Shown here in pieces: positions 1-4,448 of a stretch of 5,712 bases of DNA. The notes below the pieces were generated by a model, which worked only from the letters and a program-made list of their open reading frames with translations, ran no database searches and was not told the origin of the DNA. The stretch is from Eubacteriales bacterium. GTDB taxonomy: Bacteria; Bacillota; Clostridia; Peptostreptococcales; Anaerovoracaceae. The translations under genes and the position numbers were made by a program. Positions within the stretch are counted from its first letter, which is position 1. Each line of letters begins with the position of its first letter. The DNA lies in contig JAQUJQ010000114.1 in NCBI GenBank assembly GCA_028680875.1, positions 1 through 5,712 of the forward strand, read 5' to 3'.

Positions 1-1214
1 ACCACTTTGGGACTCCAATTTGAAAAGCCTTTACACATCAAAGCATAATAATCCGACTGAAGCTGATGGCCTATAATTTTTACATCGAAACGATGAAACA
101 ACTCTTCCAAGGCCTCTTTCATATCATTTTTATAACTATCTAAATAGAAATACAGATCATCGGTTAAAATGGAAATGCCATAAATCTCCGGAATGTCCTT
201 ATGATTGTTGTCACTGAACACTTTTAGAGTAATGGTGTTATTCTTTTTTATCGATTTCTCCAAGGCAAAAAGCTGCGCCGGTTTCTTAATAATAATCTGA
301 GGTTTAATCCCGGACGTACAAGAAGGGAGGGTTTCAGGCCTAAGTTTCTTTAAAAAGCTATTGAACTCCAATCTCCTATAAATCTCTATGAGTTTTTCGT
401 AATCGGGCTCTTCTAGGATAAATTCAGAGAAATTCGTTTCTATAGGAACATTGGTTTCAATCTCTGCCAACCGTCGGCTCATAATAGCCAATTGGATATT
501 GTCTTTAATTTTGTTTCTTAGTTTCTCATTGGATATATTTTCTATTTGATCAATGAGATTGGCTACACTTCCAAATTCCAGGATCAGTTTACGTGCAGTT
601 TTTTCTCCGACTCCCGGCAAGCCCGGTATGTTGTCAGACTGATCACCCATCAGCCCTTTATAATCAATGAATTGTTCCGGGGTGAAGCCGTATTTTTCTA
701 TGATGTCCTGATCAATATAGCTTTCAAATTGAGAGATCCCCTTTTGAGTAATTATAACCTTTGTTTTAGAAGAAGCCAATTGTAAAGCATCCTTGTCTCC
801 GGTAATTATTAATGGCTCAAACCCTTCTGCCTCAGCCCGTTTGGCTACAGTACCAATAATGTCGTCCGCTTCGAATCCATCGATCTCCAAGGTTTTGATT
901 TTCATGGCATCAAGAACTTCTTTAAGCAATGGAAGTTGCATGGCCAATTCGGGAGGCATCCCTTTCCGATCTGCCTTATACTCTGAATATTCCAAATGGC
1001 GGAATGTAGGTGCTTTCCGATCAAAAGCCACGGTTAAATAAGCCGGATTATAATCACTTTGTATCTTTTGTAACATATTAAGAAAACCGTACACCCCTTG
1101 TGTGTACAGCCCTTCTTTTGTCATCATCGGACGCTGAATTGCATAATAGGCTCGATTGATCAGACTGTTTCCATCAATCACTACGAAACGATTGTTCTTC
1201 GGATTTTTGTTCAT
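1..1214 (-). CDS. polA: DNA polymerase I, N-terminal part (5'-3' exonuclease and start of 3'-5' exonuclease-like domain), cut by window edge
   Basis: DNA polymerase I fills gaps and removes RNA primers during replication and excision repair. The 404 codons visible are a little under half of the usual 870-890 residues; the polymerase domain lies beyond the left edge. Residues 1 to about 290 are the FEN-like 5' nuclease, with its metal-binding acids in place: D14 (VIDGNSLINRAYYA), D65 (AFDRKAPTFRH), E115/D117/D118 (FEADDIIG), D140/D142 (TGDKDALQL) and D191/D194 (GDQSDNIPGLPGVGEKTA, which leads into the helix-hairpin-helix). From about residue 305 the 3'-5' exonuclease-like fold begins. Where E. 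coli has the FDTET motif this protein has KVFSDN, so the first pair of metal ligands looks lost, while an Exo II-like GHQLQSD (382-388) remains. Proofreading is therefore probably absent, as in several Gram-positive Pol I enzymes. The ATG at 1214 is chosen because AAGGAG lies 6 bases upstream and the domain begins at once. It is the third gene of the sigma operon and overlaps the gene before it by 41 bases. Confidence 0.97.
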   Translation of the reverse strand, partial: MNKNPKNNRFVVIDGNSLINRAYYAIQRPMMTKEGLYTQGVYGFLNMLQKIQSDYNPAYLTVAFDRKAPTFRHLEYSEYKADRKGMPPELAMQLPLLKEVLDAMKIKTLEIDGFEADDIIGTVAKRAEAEGFEPLIITGDKDALQLASSKTKVIITQKGISQFESYIDQDIIEKYGFTPEQFIDYKGLMGDQSDNIPGLPGVGEKTARKLILEFGSVANLIDQIENISNEKLRNKIKDNIQLAIMSRRLAEIETNVPIETNFSEFILEEPDYEKLIEIYRRLEFNSFLKKLRPETLPSCTSGIKPQIIIKKPAQLFALEKSIKKNNTITLKVFSDNNHKDIPEIYGISILTDDLYFYLDSYKNDMKEALEELFHRFDVKIIGHQLQSDYYALMCKGFSNWSPKV

Positions 1215-1824
1215 AAATTTCTCCTTCGTCACCGATTAAAACTATAGTTTCATTTACAGGATTCCCTTCTCCATCCTTTAGTATCAGGAGTTCAAAAATA
1301 TATTGTCCCGTATCAGAATCCTTTGATTTGGATACAATTTGATAATTCTTATGACCAACGTATTGGTCGATCAATTCTATATATAAAGTGTCCTCATCAG
1401 CCATTGTAGCTGCGAAACCATATCTCTCATTTTCATCTTCAGATTTATCTTCAAATTTTTCTTTAGATGAATTGGTATCTCGCTTTGCAATTTGATTTTC
1501 AGTAGCTCCATCTTCCATAAACAGTTTGATTTCTTCTGAAGCAGATTCTTTAGCAGAATCATCAATAGAAAACATTCCTATTCCACTATTATACATGGAA
1601 ATAGACGCAATTCCAATAGCAAAACAAGCTGCTAATGAAACTACTGCTCTCAAGAATAGTTTCCGATTTTTCTTTGTCTTAATCTTCCTGCCTTCTTCCT
1701 GTAATGTTTTTTGCAGACTTAATTCAAAATGTTCAGGAATTTTCTCTTCCGGAACCTGATGAAGGATATCCAAAATTTTACTTATATCCTGATTTATTTC
1801 TTCGTTATTAACCTTATTTGTCAT
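1174..1824 (-). CDS. Putative anti-sigma factor, single-pass membrane protein
   Basis: A protein of 216 residues that probably holds the neighbouring ECF sigma factor at the membrane until a signal arrives. This role is inferred mainly from position: it starts 30 bases after the sigma stop codon, on the same strand, with GAGGAGG 8 bases before its ATG. Residues 1-55 are a charged, helical, likely cytoplasmic region, basic just before the membrane (R46 to R59). Residues 57-78 form one hydrophobic segment, giving N-inside, C-outside topology by the positive-inside rule. Residues 88-133 are acidic and low in complexity, probably a flexible linker. Residues 135-216 look like a small extracytoplasmic domain with alternating hydrophobic strands. 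The zinc anti-sigma motif (HxxxCxxC) is absent; the only cysteine, C67, is in the membrane segment. It could instead be an unrelated membrane protein that shares the operon. No specific family was recognised. Its last 41 bases also encode the polA start. Confidence 0.7.
   Translation of the reverse strand: MTNKVNNEEINQDISKILDILHQVPEEKIPEHFELSLQKTLQEEGRKIKTKKNRKLFLRAVVSLAACFAIGIASISMYNSGIGMFSIDDSAKESASEEIKLFMEDGATENQIAKRDTNSSKEKFEDKSEDENERYGFAATMADEDTLYIELIDQYVGHKNYQIVSKSKDSDTGQYIFELLILKDGEGNPVNETIVLIGDEGEIYEQKSEEQSFRSD
1221..1226 (-). promoter_or_regulatory. Ribosome binding site of polA, inside the upstream gene
   Basis: The minus strand reads AAGGAG here, 6 bases before the polA ATG at 1214. 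The site lies wholly within the coding sequence of the putative anti-sigma factor, which stops only at 1174. Ribosomes translating the upstream gene must pass over this site and the polA start, so translational coupling or interference is possible. The coupling is inference; the motif and overlap are seen directly. Confidence 0.8.
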
Positions 1825-1854
1825 TATGATATCCTCCTCTCCCTTATTTCTATA

Positions 1855-2439
1855 TTAGACGCATTCGTTCTCTTTTTGTTCCGTCATCATCTCTCTGAGA
1901 AGAACTCTTGCTCGATTGATTCTTGATTTTACAGTACCTAAGGAACAATTCAAAATTTCACTGATTTCATCATAGGAAAACCCTTGGATATCTCTAAGGA
2001 TTATGACTTCCCGATGGTTTATGTTCATCTTGTTCAAACAATCCAGAACATAACCAACTGTCTCCTTTGTGTCCAAAACAGCGGCCGGTGAAGGTGCAGG
2101 ATCAATAATATCCGGCGTTCTCTCACCTTCTTTATAAAATTTATTAATACACTCTGTCTTATGAATATGCTTTTTCCGAAGAATATCGTGGCATGTGTTT
2201 ACTACAATACGATAGACCCAAGTATCAAATTTACAATCTCCTTTAAATTGATTCAAATGGCGAAAAATCTTAATAAAACTCTCCTGTAAAGCATCCATGG
2301 CATCTTCTTCATTTCTTAAAAAACGGAGGGCTGTATTATAGGCTTTTGTTTTGCAATTTTGAATAAGCAACTCAAAGCTGGCGTCATCCCCGGATCGGGC
2401 TTTTTTAATCAATTGCATTTCCGTTGAATCAATTGCCAT
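1855..2439 (-). CDS. RNA polymerase sigma factor, ECF (sigma-70 family, SigW-like)
   Basis: A 194-residue ECF sigma factor that directs RNA polymerase to a specific promoter set. Region 2 spans about residues 22-93, with the core-binding and -10 recognition helices visible as EDAMDALQESFIKIF (45-59) and the typical FDTWVYRIVVNTCHDILRKK (71-90). A linker rich in proline and aspartate (107-118) leads to region 4 at about 126-182, whose helix-turn-helix reads FSYDEISEILNCSLGTVKSR (154-173). Length and domain order fit the family; there is no region 1 and no extra C-terminal domain. The ATG at 2439 is preferred because AAAAGGG lies 7 bases upstream. An in-frame ATG at 2508 would add 23 residues that do not resemble the family and that overlap the promoter and the ribosome binding site of the divergent gene. 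A membrane protein, probably its anti-sigma factor, follows, and polA comes after that. A housekeeping-type promoter lies upstream; no ECF-type (AAC / CGTC) autoregulatory promoter was found. Confidence 0.95.
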   Translation of the reverse strand: MAIDSTEMQLIKKARSGDDASFELLIQNCKTKAYNTALRFLRNEEDAMDALQESFIKIFRHLNQFKGDCKFDTWVYRIVVNTCHDILRKKHIHKTECINKFYKEGERTPDIIDPAPSPAAVLDTKETVGYVLDCLNKMNINHREVIILRDIQGFSYDEISEILNCSLGTVKSRINRARVLLREMMTEQKENECV

Positions 2440-2449
2440 TGGATTTCCC

Positions 2450-2477
2450 TTTTCAAAAAATATTTTTCTGTTATACT
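2450..2477 (+). promoter_or_regulatory. Extended -10 promoter for the PHP phosphatase gene
   Basis: On the plus strand, TTTTCA (2450-2455) is followed after 16 bases by TATACT (2472-2477). TG stands one base upstream of the -10 (2469-2470), making an extended -10. Transcription would start near 2484, giving a leader of about 27 bases. This promoter is interlocked with the divergent one: the two -10 boxes are separated by only two bases. The -35 is poor, so the extended -10 carries most of the support. Confidence 0.5.
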
Positions 2478-2479
2478 CA

Positions 2480-2508
2480 ATTATATCACAGGCAAAAGAG
2501 GGAGGCAA
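2480..2508 (-). promoter_or_regulatory. Vegetative (sigma-A type) promoter for the sigma factor operon
   Basis: On the minus strand, TTGCCT (2508-2503) is followed after 17 bases by a perfect TATAAT (2485-2480). The -35 matches four of six consensus bases and the spacing is ideal. Transcription would start near 2473, leaving a leader of about 35 bases before the sigma ATG at 2439. The -35 element overlaps the ribosome binding site of the divergent PHP gene. The call rests on motif match only. Confidence 0.65.
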
Positions 2509-2509
2509 A
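2490..2509. repeat. Short direct repeat AGGCAAA in the divergent promoter region
   Basis: AGGCAAA occurs at 2490-2496 and again at 2503-2509, 13 bases start to start. The second copy holds the minus-strand -35 element; the first falls in the spacer of the same promoter. The spacing is a little over one helical turn. It could be an operator half-site pair or chance, because 7-mers recur often in AT-rich DNA. Confidence 0.25.
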
Positions 2510-2510
2510 C

Positions 2511-3305
2511 ATGTACGATTACCATACTCACACTAATTTTTCAGAAGATGGCCGTGCACCTATGACTGAAATGATTTGTGCTGCTGTTAAAGCAGGACTT
2601 AAAGAGATTGCAATTACTGATCATTACGATCCGGATTATCCCGACCCCAATTGGCCCTCCAATCTTGATTTAGAATCCTATCACAAAGAAATGGAGGATA
2701 CGTCTTCCAGGTACAAAGAAAAAATCAAGCTTATAAAAGGAATTGAAATTGGTATACAACACGGAAAAACCTTAGATAAGTGCCGAAAAGTAGTTACATC
2801 CTACAATTATGACTTTGTACTGGGTTCTTTCCATTGCGCTGAAGGATTCGATCTGGCTTTTGGGGGGTTCTTTGATCATCGTAGTGTAGAGGAGGCAACA
2901 GTAGCTTTCTACCAATATAATTATGATTGCCTCTCTGTTTATGATGATTACGATGTTTTGGGTCATATCAACGTAGTAGATCGTTACGGGCCCTATATCC
3001 CTGCATCCAACTCCTATATGGACATCCTTTCAGAGGTTTTGTCTCTATTAATATCTAAAGGCAAAGGAATTGAAATCAACACATCCTCTTTTCGTTATGG
3101 GATGGGGGAACACACCACACCTACTGAAGAGATGCTCAAACGTTATCAGGAGTTGGGAGGAGAAATCATTACTATAGGTTCCGATGCTCATGCTCCCGAA
3201 CATCTTGGATATGGACTTGAATGGGGTTACGAAAAATTAAAAAGCGTCGGTTTCCGGTATGTGACAACCTTCAATCAACGTCAACCGAATTTTATTAAAT
3301 TATAA
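2511..3305 (+). CDS. PHP-family phosphoesterase, histidinol-phosphatase (HisJ/HisK-type)
   Basis: A 264-residue cytoplasmic PHP-domain enzyme. The closest known role is histidinol-phosphatase, which converts L-histidinol phosphate to L-histidinol in histidine synthesis. The length fits HisJ/HisK enzymes. The metal-site residues of the TIM-barrel-like PHP fold are visible in order: H5 and H7 (DYHTHTNFSEDG), D37/H38 (TDHYD), E79 (KGIEIG), H108 (GSFHCA), H152 (GHINVVDRYG), and D225/H227 (GSDAHAPEHLG). A C-terminal segment ending near RQPNFIKL is also typical of the family. The ATG at 2511 is chosen because GGGAGG lies 5 bases upstream and the family normally begins with this metal motif. An in-frame ATG at 2424 would add 29 residues across the promoter region. 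No other histidine gene is in the window, so a different phosphate ester substrate is possible. It is divergent from the sigma gene and is followed by a strong hairpin. Confidence 0.9.
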   Translation: MYDYHTHTNFSEDGRAPMTEMICAAVKAGLKEIAITDHYDPDYPDPNWPSNLDLESYHKEMEDTSSRYKEKIKLIKGIEIGIQHGKTLDKCRKVVTSYNYDFVLGSFHCAEGFDLAFGGFFDHRSVEEATVAFYQYNYDCLSVYDDYDVLGHINVVDRYGPYIPASNSYMDILSEVLSLLISKGKGIEINTSSFRYGMGEHTTPTEEMLKRYQELGGEIITIGSDAHAPEHLGYGLEWGYEKLKSVGFRYVTTFNQRQPNFIKL

Positions 3306-3307
3306 TC

Positions 3308-3357
3308 TAAGTAACGGTCCTTTTAATTCAATGTTTTACCAAAAGGACCGTTACTTA
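3308..3357. terminator. Bidirectional hairpin terminator between convergent genes
   Basis: A perfect 17-bp inverted repeat has its left arm at 3308-3324 and right arm at 3341-3357, around a 16-base loop. The arms contain AAGTAACGGTCC and its complement. It sits 2 bases after the PHP stop codon and 12 bases before the stop codon of the convergent peptidase gene. The arms carry TTTT and AAAA at their inner ends, but the sequence just outside is only moderately T-rich, so it is not a textbook U-tract terminator in either direction. Its position between convergent genes is the main support. Confidence 0.75.
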
Positions 3358-3369
3358 CATTTGAATCAC

Positions 3370-4332
3370 TTATAAAAAATCCCTGGCAGCTTTTAAGCCG
3401 TAAGCCGGCTCCGCCTCCAGTACAGCCCGATTAATGGCCTTAGCCATTACCTGAGTAGCCAGTGCACCCACTGCATCCGGCATAACTTCCACATTTCCTG
3501 TGGAAAGGACAAAAATGGTATCTCCATCTGCCATAGTATGAACCGGTCTGATTGCTCTTGCATAACCGTTGTGAGCAACGGATGCCAATTTATTCGCCTG
3601 GGATTTCGTAAGTTTTGCATTTGTGATTACACAGCCTATAGTTGTATTTCCACTGAATACGTTTCTGGAACTGTCATATTCTTCATACATGGTATCCTCT
3701 GTGCTTGATAAGGTCGTTTTTTCTCGATTTAAGATGCCTGCTAATCGTTTCCCGGTATCTACGTCTACCACATCCCCTAAGGCGTTAACAGCGACGATAG
3801 CGCCTACAATTAAGTCACCGATCTGAACTGCATATGTACCCAATCCACTTTTCATCATATATTCCATTCCCAGGAACTTGCCTACAGTTGCTCCCGTCCC
3901 GGCGCCCACATTCCCTTCAGCCGGTTTATCGGCGGTTGCGTTCTTACAAGCCTCATAGCCCATCTGTAAATCCGGTCTGCATTTGGGATCACCCACTACC
4001 AAATCAAAAAGGGAAGCACCGCAAACAATGGGTACCACGGCCACTCCCACATCAAAGCCAATTCCTTTTTCCTCCAGGTATTTCATCGCCCCGGATCCGG
4101 CATCCAAACCATAGGCACTTCCTCCCGATAACATAACTCCGTGAATCTGTTCCACAAGATTGACAGGTCGTAACAATTCGGTTTCACGGGATGCTGGCCC
4201 CCCACCTCTTACATCTACACCTGCATAGGCGCCTTTTTCACAAAGGATGACCGTACAGCCGCTCCCTCCTATAAAATCTTGGGCATGGCCAATCTTAATG
4301 CCTTTGATCTCTGTAATATTGACCTCTTTCAT
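3370..4332 (-). CDS. P1-family (S58, DmpA/NylC-type) self-processing N-terminal-nucleophile peptidase
   Basis: A 320-residue hydrolase of the family that holds the DmpA aminopeptidase, BapA-type beta-peptidases and the nylon oligomer hydrolase NylC. Members cleave themselves into two chains, and the new N-terminal residue becomes the nucleophile. Here the cleavage site is expected at N229|T230 (SGNTTIGCVITNAKLTK), giving an alpha chain of about 229 and a beta chain of about 91 residues. D269 and D271 (ADGDTIF) lie 39 and 41 residues after the nucleophile, which, as I recall, matches the spacing of T267, D306 and D308 in NylC. K152 (VGKFLG) fits its conserved lysine. Other family marks are VRGGGPASRETELL (41-54), LSGGSAYGLDA (68-78) and NVGAGTGATVGK (141-152). 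There is no signal peptide, so it acts in the cytoplasm. The ATG at 4332 has GGAGG 5 bases upstream. An in-frame GTG at 4344 is less likely because AGGAGG abuts it. It lies downstream of an OPT transporter on the same strand, which suggests a role in hydrolysing imported peptides. Confidence 0.9.
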   Translation of the reverse strand: MKEVNITEIKGIKIGHAQDFIGGSGCTVILCEKGAYAGVDVRGGGPASRETELLRPVNLVEQIHGVMLSGGSAYGLDAGSGAMKYLEEKGIGFDVGVAVVPIVCGASLFDLVVGDPKCRPDLQMGYEACKNATADKPAEGNVGAGTGATVGKFLGMEYMMKSGLGTYAVQIGDLIVGAIVAVNALGDVVDVDTGKRLAGILNREKTTLSSTEDTMYEEYDSSRNVFSGNTTIGCVITNAKLTKSQANKLASVAHNGYARAIRPVHTMADGDTIFVLSTGNVEVMPDAVGALATQVMAKAINRAVLEAEPAYGLKAARDFL

Positions 4333-4337
4333 GATTT

Positions 4338-4349
4338 CCTCCACCTCCT
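4338..4349 (-). promoter_or_regulatory. Tandem Shine-Dalgarno motifs before the peptidase gene
   Basis: The minus strand carries AGGAGG (4349-4344) and then GGAGG (4342-4338). The inner one is 5 bases from the ATG at 4332 and fixes that start. The outer one abuts the alternative GTG at 4344 and so cannot serve it well; from the ATG it is 11 bases away. The pair may simply strengthen initiation. Confidence 0.7.
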
Positions 4350-4387
4350 ATAAGACAAAGAAGTTTACTTTATCTTATCGTTAATGA

Positions 4388-4417
4388 TAGGGGGGCAGCA
4401 AATTGCTGCCCGCCCTA
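4388..4417. terminator. GC-rich hairpin between the transporter and peptidase genes
   Basis: The arms are TAGGG+GGGCAGCA (4388-4400) and TGCTGCCC, one bulged G, then CCCTA (4404-4417), with a 3-base loop. This gives 13 paired bases broken by one bulge. It lies 31 bases after the transporter stop codon and 55 bases before the peptidase ribosome binding region. No U-tract follows on the minus strand (TCATTAACG comes next), so it may act as a weak terminator, an RNA 3'-end stabiliser or a processing site that sets the ratio of the two products. Confidence 0.5.
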
Positions 4418-4448
4418 CAGTTTCCAGTAAGGATATGTATTTCTTCTA

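Noticed and set aside
546..1041. Two plus-strand open frames (79 and 82 codons) opposite polA
   Set aside because: They are antisense to a clearly conserved 5' nuclease domain, lack convincing ribosome binding sites and show no recognisable domain.
2440..2508. Upstream ATG at 2508 as the start of the sigma factor
   Set aside because: The 23 extra residues do not resemble the family and would include the promoter; the ATG at 2439 has a ribosome binding site at good spacing.
2424..2510. Upstream ATG at 2424 as the start of the PHP gene
   Set aside because: It would add 29 unrelated residues and read through the predicted promoter; the ATG at 2511 has GGGAGG 5 bases before it and begins at the conserved metal motif.
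3623..4136. Plus-strand open frames opposite the P1 peptidase
   Set aside because: They lie antisense to a well-conserved catalytic protein; their composition (proline-, serine- and histidine-rich) is that of a reverse-strand shadow.
4350..4448. A separate promoter for the peptidase gene in the gap after the OPT gene
   Set aside because: TTGCTG with a TAAGAT-like box about 18 bases on is visible, but the -35 lies in the hairpin stem and the -10 matches poorly, so it was not called.
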